A stretch of DNA of 64,000 bases from Lachnospiraceae bacterium AD3010 (GCA_000622025.1 KK211387.1:417945-481944); one strand, 5' to 3'; counted from the stretch's first letter, positions 35,520 to 45,805 are shown. Notes: generated by a model from the letters alone, not told the origin. A program made the numbers and translations.

Positions 35520-37343
35520 GTGTTCTCAAAAAGTAAAAAAAGTGTACAGACAACGCTTCAATATGTGTTTTTTCTGCTTGTTACGGTTGTTTTTCTGGTT
35601 AATATCAGTTATTTCATTCTTTCCGAATCCAATAAGATCAAAACTCAGGCTTTTGAAAGCGTGAGCCGGGATACGGAGACTGCGGCTGCTTTTGTGGATG
35701 AGGAGATAAAAAGCGTAATTACCGTAATGCAGAATGTAGCATATTCAAATCTGGTAAAGGAACAGTTCCTTGCCTATATGAATATGCCTGCTTCAAGCGG
35801 AGACGGGAATTATTCCGGAATGCAGAGCATCAAGGTGCTTACCGACCTCCTGACAGCGATAATCGGGCCTTCCCGGCCTGTGGACCAGATCTATCTTTAT
35901 TCTCTTGATGCCGGATCGGTTGGTGTGGGACTTGATAATTCAACCTCCGGGGATCGGGTTAAGGATAAGCCCTGGTATGACGACCTAATAAAGAGCGATG
36001 ATAACCGTCTTGTCTTCTGCGACAGGGATGAACGGCTGGAAAGATATTTCAGCTATGAGGAGGGCTCCCGCTTCCTTACCGTCTCTTCGGTTTACCAGTC
36101 GGCCTTCTATAAGCCGCAGGGAGTGATAGAGGTCAAGCATTCCATATCTTCTCTTATCTCAAAGCTTAAAAAGACGGATACCGGAGCATATAACGAAAAA
36201 ATATATATCTACGATCAGACAGGGAAGAGCATATACAGTTTTACGGATGACTATAGGGCAGAGGAGTACGCGGCTTATGTGACAGGTGAGGATGAGACTC
36301 TCTTTGACATACCCCGCCATATCCAGTATGACAGTGATACACACCTTTTTGTAAATACTTCCTCATACTCCGGCTTTACCACTGTCATTGCTATAGCAAA
36401 CAGCGACGTATACAGACCCATATATGATTTTATCAGGGCAAACCTCCTTATCTTTTCTGTATTTTTGCTGCTTATGTTCCTTCTTTCCTATGTGGTTTCA
36501 AGGATCATAACCATCCCCTTGATGAAGATGTATTCAAGCATTTCATCACTCCATACAGACGATGAAAGCATACATACAGACTCCCTTGAAAAGATCGATA
36601 CCAATATCATCGAGCTTGACACCCTGTATTCTGCGGTGATGGATATGCACGAGCGCGCCAGAGCCTCAATGAAAAGGGAGATAGTCCTTAATGACCAGCG
36701 TCTCCAGTCCAGGATACTTGCACTGCAGTCCCAGATGAATCCCCATTTTCTATATAATTCACTGGCTACCATTTCCGCAATGGCAGATGAGGGAATGAAT
36801 GATGAGGTCACAAAGATGTGCCAGACCATATCCAGGATCTTAAGATACATCTCCTCGGATAAGGAACCCCTGGTGCCTGTAAGGGACGACGTTTCCCATG
36901 CCGTAGACTATCTGGAATGCATGAGGATGCGCTACGGAGATGACCTTATATACAGCATAAACATACCGGATGAGATGATGGAAATAAAGATTCCAAAGCT
37001 CTGCCTTCAGCTTATAGTGGAGAATTCGATCAAATATACGACAAAAAACGTGCGTGCCCCCTGGGAGATATGTATTGACGGACATATGACCGGGATCTAC
37101 TGGGAAATAAGCGTGAAGGATAACGGTCCCGGATTTCTGGAAAAGGATCTTAAAGAAATAAACGAAAAAATAGAGTATATTAATAAAAAGGATATGCTCC
37201 CGGATCTGGAGATAAACGGCATGGGGCTTATGAATATTTATATCCGTTTTAAGACCCTCTATCACGGTAAGCATATTTTCCGTGTAAGTAACTATGCAGA
37301 GGGCGGAGCTCTTGTCACGATCGGGGGAGAGCTGGACTTATAA
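35520..37343 (+). CDS. YesM-type sensor histidine kinase
   Basis: 607 aa; GTG start with CGGAGG RBS. Helix ~16-36, extracellular sensor ~37-300, second helix ~302-325, HAMP-like linker, then HisKA_7TM/YesM-type His domain with phosphorylatable H409 in Q-M-N-P-H-F-L-Y-N-S, and HATPase domain with V-E-N-S-I-K-Y and D-N-G-P-G-F. Paired with the AraC-type response regulator downstream; such pairs sense extracellular oligosaccharides and switch on the adjacent ABC locus. Confidence 0.93.
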   Translation: MFSKSKKSVQTTLQYVFFLLVTVVFLVNISYFILSESNKIKTQAFESVSRDTETAAAFVDEEIKSVITVMQNVAYSNLVKEQFLAYMNMPASSGDGNYSGMQSIKVLTDLLTAIIGPSRPVDQIYLYSLDAGSVGVGLDNSTSGDRVKDKPWYDDLIKSDDNRLVFCDRDERLERYFSYEEGSRFLTVSSVYQSAFYKPQGVIEVKHSISSLISKLKKTDTGAYNEKIYIYDQTGKSIYSFTDDYRAEEYAAYVTGEDETLFDIPRHIQYDSDTHLFVNTSSYSGFTTVIAIANSDVYRPIYDFIRANLLIFSVFLLLMFLLSYVVSRIITIPLMKMYSSISSLHTDDESIHTDSLEKIDTNIIELDTLYSAVMDMHERARASMKREIVLNDQRLQSRILALQSQMNPHFLYNSLATISAMADEGMNDEVTKMCQTISRILRYISSDKEPLVPVRDDVSHAVDYLECMRMRYGDDLIYSINIPDEMMEIKIPKLCLQLIVENSIKYTTKNVRAPWEICIDGHMTGIYWEISVKDNGPGFLEKDLKEINEKIEYINKKDMLPDLEINGMGLMNIYIRFKTLYHGKHIFRVSNYAEGGALVTIGGELDL

Positions 37344-37364
37344 TAAGCGGAATGTAACTGTCTG

Positions 37365-37390
37365 GAACAGTCACTTGCCGATCCGGCACT
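37365..37390. repeat. Family B intergenic hairpin, copy 2
   Basis: GAACAGTCACTTGCCGATCC then GGCACT, related to the hairpins at 25642 and 59045. Lies between the kinase and regulator genes. Confidence 0.5.
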
Positions 37391-37405
37391 CAAAGAGGGA
37401 TAATA

Positions 37406-38188
37406 ATGAGTGAGAGAAAGTTTCGTGTGATAATAGCAGAGGATGAGAGGCTTATCGCGAAGAATATCGCAAAGCACATTGAAGCGGAAAATCCAGGTTT
37501 TAAGGTCTGCGGCATATTTTCAAACGGAGAGGATGCTCTCAATGCCATAAAGGAGCAGCCGCCGGATGTGGTTTTTACCGATATTTCCATGCCGGTGATG
37601 TCGGGACTGGAGCTCGCAGCTTATATACACCGGAGTTTAAGCCATATTAAATGCGTTATTATTACCGGCTATGCCGATTTTCAATATGCCAGGGAGGCTC
37701 TTCACTCCGGAGTCACGGATTATCTCTTAAAGCCCGTGGATAAGGAGGAGCTTCACAGGGTACTAAAGGAGCTTGAGCTCTCTCTTACGGATATTTACGA
37801 TGGTATAAGAAGCGGGAACGGACGGGAAGCCCCGCTTTCTCCGGAGGAGATAGTTAGCCTTGTGAAGGAATATGTTAAGAAGAATTATTCGGGAGATCTT
37901 GACTTAAATACCATAGCCCAGAGCCTCGGATTTTCATCCTCATATCTGACCAAGGTATTTAACAGGGTGGAAGAAACCACCCCCTCAAAGTATATCCGAA
38001 GCTACAGGATGGCAATAGCAAAGCAGCTTATGAACGACAGGGGGATGACCCTGCAGCAGGTGGCTGCTGCCGTAGGCTATAATGACCCCTTCCACTTCAG
38101 CAGGTCATTTAAGCAGACCTTCGGCATGAGCCCGACAGAATACAGGGATTCGTTGTATCAAAACAGTGAGTCAGGGGGTGGCGTCTGA
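37406..38188 (+). CDS. YesN-type response regulator with AraC DNA-binding domain
   Basis: 260 aa. Receiver domain 1-125: acidic pocket E12-D13, phosphoacceptor D59 in V-V-F-T-D-I-S-M-P, T/K switch (IITG, LKPVD). C-terminal AraC pair of HTHs (~155-255), LNTIAQSLGFSSSYLTKVF and QVAAAVGYNDPFHFSRSFK. Likely activates the divergent ABC-GH31 operon. Confidence 0.94.
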   Translation: MSERKFRVIIAEDERLIAKNIAKHIEAENPGFKVCGIFSNGEDALNAIKEQPPDVVFTDISMPVMSGLELAAYIHRSLSHIKCVIITGYADFQYAREALHSGVTDYLLKPVDKEELHRVLKELELSLTDIYDGIRSGNGREAPLSPEEIVSLVKEYVKKNYSGDLDLNTIAQSLGFSSSYLTKVFNRVEETTPSKYIRSYRMAIAKQLMNDRGMTLQQVAAAVGYNDPFHFSRSFKQTFGMSPTEYRDSLYQNSESGGGV

Positions 38189-38210
38189 ATAATGTGGTAA
38201 AATAAGAATA

Positions 38211-38241
38211 AATGTGACTTATGGCGTCCGGATCACAGTAT
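38211..38241 (+). promoter_or_regulatory. Motif shared with 19139-19169, possible promoter element
   Basis: AATGTGACTTATGGCGTCCG then GATCACAGTAT; 27 of 31 positions match the sequence at 19139-19169. It sits 16 bp before the start of the next gene, so it may be a promoter or a small repeat. Confidence 0.4.
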
Positions 38242-38257
38242 GCAGGGGGTACAAAAT

Positions 38258-38704
38258 ATGATAAAAGTTACCAGAATAAATAAAGAGAACAGCAGTCTTT
38301 TTCTGCCTGCTGTGGATATACCCGAGGCTACGGAGGATATGACCGGGTCTGAGTACAGTCTTGAGCATCCGGAGGAGATCGCATCCACCCCGTTCAGGCT
38401 GTATTACACCAATGTCATTCAGTCAGAGATCCCTGCAGTAAAGAAAGCCGTGGAGGAATTCAATAAGGAACAGCCTGAGGCCTCTGAGTGGCTTAATGAC
38501 AGACTGGATCTGCATGAAGAATTCTTCTTTATGGGACACTCCATGATAAACGGTTATAAGGATACCGCTGCGAGCTATGAAAAAAGGTTTAAGGGTGAAG
38601 TAGAGGAGAAGGAAAAGGTAAACGCCAGGAGCTTAATGGAGTTCCAGACCGAAGTGTTCCGGGAGGGCTTGAAAAAGCAGAAAAAGAAGCCTGCGCTGAA
38701 GTAA
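38258..38704 (+). CDS. Hypothetical protein, 148 aa
   Basis: ATG at 38258 (MIKVTRINKENSS) with GGGGGT upstream. Soluble, no signal peptide; acidic N-terminal half, E-E-F-N-K-E-Q-P-E-A-S-E-W-L middle, and a charged C-terminal helix rich in Glu/Lys (residues ~110-148) ending KKQKKKPALK, suggesting a helical bundle or coiled coil. I recognise no family. Alone between the two-component genes and a repeat cluster. Confidence 0.7.
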   Translation: MIKVTRINKENSSLFLPAVDIPEATEDMTGSEYSLEHPEEIASTPFRLYYTNVIQSEIPAVKKAVEEFNKEQPEASEWLNDRLDLHEEFFFMGHSMINGYKDTAASYEKRFKGEVEEKEKVNARSLMEFQTEVFREGLKKQKKKPALK

Positions 38705-38721
38705 AAAGGCCTTGAGTAAGA

Positions 38722-38854
38722 GGCATCCTGAGCGGGCCAGTGTCATTCTGAGCGAAGCGAAGAATCTTCCATAACCGGAGGGAAAGATCCTTCGCTGACG
38801 CTCAGGATGACAGGAATAAAGCGCTCAGGATGACAGGAATAAAGCGCTCAGGAT
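38722..38854. repeat. Family A repeat cluster, copy 4
   Basis: Contains GTCATTCTGAGCGAAGCGAA-GAATCTTCC, then GATCCTTCGCTGACGCTCAG-GATGACAGGAATAAA and two further GCGCTCAGGATGACAGGAAT units. Placed between convergent genes (hypothetical protein and chemoreceptor); could terminate both. Confidence 0.85.
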
Positions 38855-38857
38855 GTT

Positions 38858-40537
38858 TTATTTTTTCAGCTCGAAGTGGTCTACCATATCTTTAAGTGAA
38901 CCGGCATGTTCGTTCATCTCATAGCTTAATGCCAGAGACTCCTCTGAGGTGGCTGCATTGCTGTGACCATCGTGAGCGATCCTGTCGATGTTGGTAGAAA
39001 GATCCTTAACAGAATGGGACTGTTCTATTGAAGCATCAGAAATCTGCTTAACCTGGTCTCTGATTTTTTCAACCTGCTTAACCATTTTGTCAAGCTCTAC
39101 GGCCGTATCATTGGCGATGCTGATACCATCGCTCACTGTGCGGATCGATTCATTAATGAGATCTGTCGTGTTCTGGGCTGCCTGAACAGTCTGCCCAGCG
39201 AGCTGTGAAACCTCGGCAGCCACAACGGCAAATCCTCTCCCTGCCTCCCCGGCTCTGGCCGCTTCAATGGAGGCATTTAAGGAAAGGAGATTCGTCTGGT
39301 CTGCGATGCTGTTGATAGTGTCTATGATATTGCTTATCTGTTCGGAAGAAGCGGAGATGGCATTCATTGCCTTCACTACCTCCTCCATCTTCTTATTTCC
39401 TTCTATTATGCGGTCGACAATCTTGTCCACCTCTCCGGAGATTTTTTCCGCATCTGTTGAATTTCCTGAGATCTCTTCACTGATGGATCCGACCTTTTTT
39501 GACAGCTCTTCAACGATATTTGCCTGATTCGTGGTGGTATCCGCAAGACTTCTTCCGGCATCGGCAAGCTGTCCTGAGCCTGCCGAAACCATTCCCGAAA
39601 CCTCTATTATCTTCTGCATGGAATCTGAGATCTTCTGTGAGAAGCTTTCAATAGCGGTCTGGATGGATACAAAGTCTCCCTCGAAGCCCTTGTCGAAGCT
39701 GATATTGAAGTTTCCGTCCGCCATAGTGGACATGACCTCGCTTATCTTATCAATGTACATAGACAGTGAGTTGACCGCATAACGGAGCTGATCTGCCACT
39801 TCTCCTATTTCATTCTTTTTGTCATAATCTATCACTACATGGACATTTCCTCTGGCAATCTCCTCCGCTGCATCCTTCAGGACCTGAAGATCTCCGCCGA
39901 TATTTTTTATAAGGCGGCGGTTCCTTATCCCGCTTACGATTATCAGGGTGACGGAGGCAGCAGCCAAAACGATGACCGCTATGACGGATATCAGCATTAT
40001 AGCTCTGTACTTTCCTTCGGCGGCTTTATCTGCCCTTTCTCCCGTGGAATCCAGAAGATCCGCGAGAACCTCTGATTTTTCATTAAGCTGGTTATTATAA
40101 TAATCAAGGGCAGCTGCCTGCTCTCCGGCGTTTACAAGATCGAGCATCTCGAATGAAGCATTGCGTACATCCTCCCAGGCGGTCTTCAGCTGCGTACCAA
40201 GAGCTTCATCATTGAGATTCTTTGATATTGTTTCAAAGTAGGAGGTTATTTTTTCGAATCGTTCCTTAAGATCCTCAGCCTGATCTGCCGTGATCTCCGG
40301 GTCATTTGAGGCCTGGGCGAATAAAAGCCTTTTATTAATGGTTTGGACATCCTTCCTGATTTCCATCTGGTACTTTTCCGTAACATACTGTACATTGTAG
40401 AAATTGAGGAAATTTCCTGCGATTATCACAATGAAAATGAGCATCAGAACGGAGAGGCCTACAGTCAGCCGGTTGGTAAACAAAGACATGCTGTTAAGAG
40501 ATTGGGAAATGGTCTCTTTTTTATTCATTTTTGACAT
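38858..40537 (-). CDS. Methyl-accepting chemotaxis protein
   Basis: 559 aa. TM1 ~20-41, periplasmic/extracellular helical-bundle sensor ~42-178 (long helices with Q-A-S-N-D-P-E), TM2 ~180-203, HAMP ~204-258 and signalling domain ~300-559 with the invariant hairpin tip I-A-D-Q-T-N-L-L-S-L-N-A-S-I-E-A-A-R-A-G-E. Strong RBS AAGGAGG. Transmits ligand binding to CheA/CheW. Divergent from an EAL protein gene. Confidence 0.95.
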   Translation of the reverse strand: MSKMNKKETISQSLNSMSLFTNRLTVGLSVLMLIFIVIIAGNFLNFYNVQYVTEKYQMEIRKDVQTINKRLLFAQASNDPEITADQAEDLKERFEKITSYFETISKNLNDEALGTQLKTAWEDVRNASFEMLDLVNAGEQAAALDYYNNQLNEKSEVLADLLDSTGERADKAAEGKYRAIMLISVIAVIVLAAASVTLIIVSGIRNRRLIKNIGGDLQVLKDAAEEIARGNVHVVIDYDKKNEIGEVADQLRYAVNSLSMYIDKISEVMSTMADGNFNISFDKGFEGDFVSIQTAIESFSQKISDSMQKIIEVSGMVSAGSGQLADAGRSLADTTTNQANIVEELSKKVGSISEEISGNSTDAEKISGEVDKIVDRIIEGNKKMEEVVKAMNAISASSEQISNIIDTINSIADQTNLLSLNASIEAARAGEAGRGFAVVAAEVSQLAGQTVQAAQNTTDLINESIRTVSDGISIANDTAVELDKMVKQVEKIRDQVKQISDASIEQSHSVKDLSTNIDRIAHDGHSNAATSEESLALSYEMNEHAGSLKDMVDHFELKK

Positions 40538-40660
40538 GTGATATCCTCCTTTACAGAAAATCGAAACATATTTATTAAAATGCTTTTACTATAACAGATT
40601 TATTATAATATATTTGGCTTCTACAGACTACTGCTTTTTGATTTGTGATAGAATAGCGAT

Positions 40661-42547
40661 ATGAATATTGAACTTCAGTGCTGTGCGCTATTTATTATAT
40701 TCTCAATCTCCGTTATGTTCTTACATGAAAAGAAGCTTGATCTCATGAACCGGAGGCTTTTTCAGCGTGCGATCAAGGCCTGCTTTGCCTGTCTGATTTT
40801 TGATATTCTGTCCGTCATCCTTATTAATCTGTCCGTGTATTCTGACTTCGATCCCTTTATCACAGGGATAGTCTGTAAGATCTATATTATGCTTCTGGTT
40901 CTTCAGGGCTTTTTCGGATACCTTTATGCATCGACCAGTCTTCTGCCAAGGGACAGGATGCGGGCAAAAGCAGTGAGAATACTTTCCCATCTCATCTTTT
41001 GCACCGGAGAGATAATGATGCTTCTACTGCCCATTTCATTTACGGCATCAGACAGGGTAGTGTACTCTTACGGTCCATCGACCTCGGTAGCCTATATACT
41101 CTCTGCAATTTATATACTGTCCACCATAGTGATAACCATAGTGTACAAAAAGCATATGCCCGGAAGAAGATTCATAGCAATGCTCCTCTGGCAGGGAATA
41201 TGGCTTCTGGCAGCTCTGGTACAGTTTATAAGACCGGAGCTCCTGCTGGTGGGCTTTGCATCATCCTTTGGTATGGTCATACTGTATATACAGCTTGAGA
41301 ACCCCAGTGAATATATTGACGGTTCCACCGGACTGTTTAATACAAATGCCCTTTCAGCCTATATTCATGACAAGTACAGGTTTAATAAGCCTTTTTCTTT
41401 GTTTACCGCAAAGATCCATTATCTAACAGATAATGTAGATTACAATATGGAGCAGGAAGCGGTTATGAGGTCTGCCAAAGCTCTGGTAAGTCTTGGCCCC
41501 GAACCGGCTTTTCGTATTGATGATGATACCTTCTGCGTGGTATATGACAATAGTGAGCGTATGTTTGAAAAAGCGGCTGATATCAAAAGGCAGAAGGACG
41601 CTGTGACGGATCTTCCTGCAAACGGTACCTACCTCCTTATACCTGACAGCACGCAGATGAGCGGGCCGGATGAATTTTTCCGCTTCCTTCACACTTATCT
41701 CGAGAATGAACAGGAGATAACTGTAGCTGACGATAAGCTGGTTCAAAAGCTTAGGGATCAGAACAGGATAAAGGAGCTTATCGATGATGCCCTCCGGATG
41801 GACAGGGTGGTGGTTTTTTTCCAGCCGTTTTTTAATGTAAAGGAATCCTGCTTCGATACGGCAGAAGCGCTGGTACGTATAAAGAATGAGGATGGAAGCC
41901 TTATTCCACCGGGAGAATTCATACCGGTTGCAGAGGAAACGGGACAGATAATTCCTCTTGGTATAAGGATCTTTGAAAAGGTCTGTATGTTCCTTAAAAA
42001 GGGAGAAGCGGACAGATACGGTCTTAAACAGATTGAGGCCAATATATCGGCGGCCCAGTTTGATTATGATAATCCCGCAAAATATGTTTTACAGCTGACT
42101 GAGGAGTACGGGATAGATCCGGGGAAGCTGAACCTTGAGATCACGGAAACGGCCGCTGCCAGAAACCGGGATATCATGCTTAGGAATATGAATACCTTGA
42201 TCGAAAGGGGCATAACCTTTTCACTGGACGATTTCGGTACGGGACGGTCCAATATCGACTATTTTGTAAATATGCCGGTAAAGATCATTAAATTTGACTA
42301 TAGCTTTACACACAGCTTCTTTGAAAACGACAAGACGAAGTTCGTACTTACCGGAATGGTGGACATACTGCATAAGCTTAATATGAGTGTTGTCGCAGAG
42401 GGTATTGAGACAGAGGAGCAGATGAGAGTAATGAAGGATATGGGAGTTGAATATCTGCAGGGATATTATTATTCCAGACCCTTACCGGAGGATGAGTACA
42501 TTGCTTTTCTTAAGCAGCACTCACTTGCCTCTGATTTACAAGGATAG
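40661..42547 (+). CDS. Membrane EAL-domain c-di-GMP phosphodiesterase with degenerate GGDEF
   Basis: 628 aa. N-terminal seven or so helices (~3-215), a GGDEF-like domain (~220-350) whose signature is R-I-D-D-D-T-F, so not a cyclase, then an EAL domain (~370-620). EAL motif at E402-A-L, with L-E-I-T-E, D-D-F-G-T-G, K-I-I-K-F-D and A-E-G-I-E-T all kept, so hydrolysis of c-di-GMP is expected. Signal sensed by the membrane part is unknown. Confidence 0.9.
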   Translation: MNIELQCCALFIIFSISVMFLHEKKLDLMNRRLFQRAIKACFACLIFDILSVILINLSVYSDFDPFITGIVCKIYIMLLVLQGFFGYLYASTSLLPRDRMRAKAVRILSHLIFCTGEIMMLLLPISFTASDRVVYSYGPSTSVAYILSAIYILSTIVITIVYKKHMPGRRFIAMLLWQGIWLLAALVQFIRPELLLVGFASSFGMVILYIQLENPSEYIDGSTGLFNTNALSAYIHDKYRFNKPFSLFTAKIHYLTDNVDYNMEQEAVMRSAKALVSLGPEPAFRIDDDTFCVVYDNSERMFEKAADIKRQKDAVTDLPANGTYLLIPDSTQMSGPDEFFRFLHTYLENEQEITVADDKLVQKLRDQNRIKELIDDALRMDRVVVFFQPFFNVKESCFDTAEALVRIKNEDGSLIPPGEFIPVAEETGQIIPLGIRIFEKVCMFLKKGEADRYGLKQIEANISAAQFDYDNPAKYVLQLTEEYGIDPGKLNLEITETAAARNRDIMLRNMNTLIERGITFSLDDFGTGRSNIDYFVNMPVKIIKFDYSFTHSFFENDKTKFVLTGMVDILHKLNMSVVAEGIETEEQMRVMKDMGVEYLQGYYYSRPLPEDEYIAFLKQHSLASDLQG

Positions 42548-42606
42548 AGAATTATAGTATCATGTAAGATCAGTCATAAATAATAGTAAAAACGGAGGAA
42601 GAAAAG

Positions 42607-43185
42607 ATGATTTGTCCAAATTGCGGATCAGAGGTTGAGGATGGCATAAAGTTTTGCCCTAACTGCGGGGCTGAGGTGTCCGGAGGTAATACTACAGAAA
42701 CCGGGAATGACAGTTCATTTCAGAATACAGAAGATTCATCGGATGCGCTCAGCAGCGGGGAGGTACAGCAGGCAGAGACCACTACCGACTACAGCAACTC
42801 ACAGGCTGTAAATGATGAGGGCTTTTCCGGAACGGGAAGCGGAACAAACAGAAATATCGTTCTTGGTATAGTGCTGTTTTTCATAACATGCGGTATCTAT
42901 GGACTTTACTGGATGTATGTCCTTAATGAGGAGATCAATTCACTTTCAGGTGAAAATGAAGCCACAGGCGGTGGAATGGTCATTCTTTTCTCTATAATAA
43001 CATGCGGTATCTATGGTTATTTCTGGGCCTACAAGATGGGTGAAAGAGTGGACAGAATAAAGACAGAAACCCTCGGAATGTCCTCCTCTTCAAGCAGTAT
43101 AGTATTCCTTATCCTTGCCATATTCGGTCTCCATGTAGTGAACTTCGCGCTGATGCAGGACACCGTAAATAAGGTTGTCGGATAA
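42607..43185 (+). CDS. Zinc-ribbon DUF4234 membrane protein
   Basis: 192 aa. N-terminal zinc ribbon C3-x2-C6 ... C17-x2-C20, a ~50-residue Ser/Thr/Glu linker, then DUF4234: two repeats of an F-x-I-I/T-T-C-G-I-Y-G-x-Y/F-W helix (~80-102, ~120-142) and a third helix near the end. Family role unknown; seen in many Lachnospiraceae. RBS CGGAGGAAG. 10 bp before the next gene. Confidence 0.88.
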   Translation: MICPNCGSEVEDGIKFCPNCGAEVSGGNTTETGNDSSFQNTEDSSDALSSGEVQQAETTTDYSNSQAVNDEGFSGTGSGTNRNIVLGIVLFFITCGIYGLYWMYVLNEEINSLSGENEATGGGMVILFSIITCGIYGYFWAYKMGERVDRIKTETLGMSSSSSSIVFLILAIFGLHVVNFALMQDTVNKVVG

Positions 43186-43195
43186 GGTAGGGCAG

Positions 43196-45709
43196 ATGAC
43201 GGAAAAGCAGGATCTCGACGGATATGTTGCAGAGCATATCGATGAAGCAATAAAAAAAGAAGAGATAAAGATATATTATCAGCCGATAATCAGGAGCCTG
43301 ACGGGCGAGGTTTGCGGAAATGAAGCGCTTGCCCGTTGGGATGATCCCGTATACGGTCTTCTGGAGCCTGCTTCTTTTATCCCGATCCTTGAGGAGAGGA
43401 GGCTTATACATAAGCTGGATCTTTTCGTGATAAAAAAGATCTGCAGCCATTTAAGCCACTGCACAGCCAGAAAGGATCCTCTTATTCCCATCTCCTTTAA
43501 TCTTTCCTATATGGATTTCGAGCTCTGTGATGTCATCGAAGCCCTGAACTCTGAGACTGAGAAGAATCAGGTACCGAGGCAGATGATAAGGGTGGAGATA
43601 AATGAAAGCCTTGTGGTCCATACAAAGGAGAGGATAAAGGAAAAGATAAACGAGCTGCACTCAGAGGGCTACGAGATAGTCATGGATGACTTCGGGACCG
43701 GCCGTTCTTCCCTGAATATATTAAAAGACTACAAATTTGATGAATTAAAGATAGATATGCGTGTCCTCTGGGGAGGAGATGACAGATCGGGGAAGCTTAT
43801 GGGCTATCTCTGTTCCATGGCAAAGGCTCTCGGGATCAAAACCGCTGCAGAGTCCGTTGAAAGCAGGGAGCAGATGGAATTTCTCCGGAAAATCGGCTGT
43901 GAAAAGCTGCAGGGCTTTTTCTTCGAAAAGCCTATGTTCTACTGGGATCTCCTGCCCTCTTTAAGGGAGAAGGGTCTTAAGGCCGAGCCCCTTAGCCTCA
44001 AAGCGTATTATGATCTGATAGGACAGAGCGATATCAGGGAAAGACGAAATACTTCCTATGCCATTGTGGAATTCACCGATGACAGGGCTAATTTCCTTTA
44101 TTTAAATGAAAAGTATTACGAAAATATAATAAGTCTCGGGATCACCGACCTCAATATGCTGGAGGATATCTGTAACGATCCGGAATCCACGTTGAACATA
44201 AAATTCCTTCAGATGATAAAGCGTTCAAAGGAAAGAGGGTCGGAGCAGGTAGTGGACTTTGTATGGAAGGGAAATTACTGCATTGTAAAGTTCAGATACC
44301 TGACCGGCAGCAGGAAGAGGGACGCTTATGAGATCGAGCTTGAGAACCTTTCCATAAATTCACGGGTCAGTCATCTGCAGAAGATAAATGATGCTCTGGA
44401 GGGCGTTTATTCAGTATTTGACAGGGTGGTCCGCTACGATATTGCAAAGGACAGGGTGGCTGTCCTTCACAGGGACACCGGCTTCACCGGAAAATATGAT
44501 AATAACAGCTTTTCGGAGAATATTAATAAGTATATCCAAAATGAGATCTATCCCGAGGACAGGGAGAGATACAGACAGTTTTCGGATTTCACAAATGTGG
44601 AGGAAAGGATAGTTAAGTCCGGAAGGAGCTATATCTCAGGCTGCTTTCGCTTTAAGAGCGCCAGCGGAAACTTTGTATGGAGAGAGCAGTATATCATCCC
44701 CGCGAGGGAGCAGGGATCGGGTGAACAGTTCCTTATCCTTACCAAGGAGGTGGATGAAAAGCAGTTTGCTATTCTTATGCAGTTAAGCTCCTTTGTTCCT
44801 TCAGGCTTTGATCCCGTCAGAAGCGGGCCGGGGCAGAGTATTTCCGAGGATGTTCTCTGGAGGAACGCAGTGGAATCCTGCCCCGTCGGGATATTCTGGA
44901 AGGACAGGGAGCGGAGGTTCCTGGGTGTGAATAAGGCCTTCCTCGATTATTACGGCTTTGAGTCCGAGGAGGAGGTTCTTGGAAAAACCGATGAAGATAT
45001 GAACTGGCATGTGGATCCGGTTCCTTTTAAGACGGATGAAGAGAGTATATTAAATAACGGCACCGTCATAAAGGATGTCGTCGGAAAGTGCCTCTCAAAA
45101 GGCGTAAACAGGGATATCATAGTAAATAAGGCGCCTGTGCTTCAGGACGGGCAGATCGTCGGTATCATCGGCTACTTCAGGGATATCACCGAAAGGACCG
45201 CAAAGTACGACGTATTAAGGGATCTGTCATTAACAGATAAGGTAACGGGTGTTTTGAATACTCTCGGCATCATGGATGCCGTCAGCAGGTATGAAGCGGC
45301 CTATGTGGAAAATGATACCGACTTTGCCATGTCCATATTTACGATCAATCATTATAAGGATCTAAGGAATGAATACGGAGAAGGCTTTATGGATTCCGTT
45401 ATGGCCGCTGTTGCACTTAGGATAAAGAAGAGTATTGGAGCCACGGCTGTCATCGGACGACCGGGTACGGACCGCTTCCTTATCATCAATCAGGTTGAAA
45501 GAACGGAGGAGGGTTCCTCCTTTTTGCAGAGGATAAGCAGGGATATTACTTCGATCAGGGGGGTGAACGGGATACCCTGTACCATATATACTTCAGCGGG
45601 ATATGCCGCATATTCGGAATGCGGAAGCGGGGAAGCTCTTTATTCCGCTGCGGTGAAGAGGATGAATGACCAGGCAGAGAGAATGAGAAGGTTTACAGGG
45701 GGCTTCTGA
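43196..45709 (+). CDS. Soluble EAL protein with PAS and degenerate GGDEF domains
   Basis: 837 aa from the ATG at 43196 (AAGGTAGGG upstream). Unusual order: EAL at the N-terminus (~10-255; E43-A-L, E-I-N-E, M-D-D-F-G-T-G, A-E-S-V-E-S in place of the common A-E-G-V-E), two PAS-like regions (~285-420 and ~430-545), a clear PAS (~560-680: C-P-V-G-I-F-W-K-D ... Y-F-R-D-I-T-E) and a C-terminal GGDEF-like domain with R-P-G-T-D-R-F instead of GGDEF, so no cyclase activity. No membrane helix. Likely a c-di-GMP phosphodiesterase or receptor controlled by PAS signals. Confidence 0.85.
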   Translation: MTEKQDLDGYVAEHIDEAIKKEEIKIYYQPIIRSLTGEVCGNEALARWDDPVYGLLEPASFIPILEERRLIHKLDLFVIKKICSHLSHCTARKDPLIPISFNLSYMDFELCDVIEALNSETEKNQVPRQMIRVEINESLVVHTKERIKEKINELHSEGYEIVMDDFGTGRSSLNILKDYKFDELKIDMRVLWGGDDRSGKLMGYLCSMAKALGIKTAAESVESREQMEFLRKIGCEKLQGFFFEKPMFYWDLLPSLREKGLKAEPLSLKAYYDLIGQSDIRERRNTSYAIVEFTDDRANFLYLNEKYYENIISLGITDLNMLEDICNDPESTLNIKFLQMIKRSKERGSEQVVDFVWKGNYCIVKFRYLTGSRKRDAYEIELENLSINSRVSHLQKINDALEGVYSVFDRVVRYDIAKDRVAVLHRDTGFTGKYDNNSFSENINKYIQNEIYPEDRERYRQFSDFTNVEERIVKSGRSYISGCFRFKSASGNFVWREQYIIPAREQGSGEQFLILTKEVDEKQFAILMQLSSFVPSGFDPVRSGPGQSISEDVLWRNAVESCPVGIFWKDRERRFLGVNKAFLDYYGFESEEEVLGKTDEDMNWHVDPVPFKTDEESILNNGTVIKDVVGKCLSKGVNRDIIVNKAPVLQDGQIVGIIGYFRDITERTAKYDVLRDLSLTDKVTGVLNTLGIMDAVSRYEAAYVENDTDFAMSIFTINHYKDLRNEYGEGFMDSVMAAVALRIKKSIGATAVIGRPGTDRFLIINQVERTEEGSSFLQRISRDITSIRGVNGIPCTIYTSAGYAAYSECGSGEALYSAAVKRMNDQAERMRRFTGGF

Positions 45710-45732
45710 AAGCCGGGCTTTACGGCTTCTTT

Positions 45733-45761
45733 TTGACATTGACCCTTGTATCATTTATTTT
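45733..45761 (+). promoter_or_regulatory. Candidate promoter of minCDE
   Basis: TTGACA (45733-45738), 17-bp spacer, TATTTT (45756-45761). A second possible -10 (TATTAT) lies 13 bp on. Confidence 0.45.
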
Positions 45762-45805
45762 AATAGTGTATTATTATTTGGCGTGTGCACTCAGGAGGGC
45801 AGGTC

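Noticed and set aside
43175-43195. Upstream TTG start for the EAL-PAS protein overlapping the DUF4234 gene
   Set aside because: The ATG at 43196 has a proper AAGGTAGGG site and begins the EAL-domain lead sequence.
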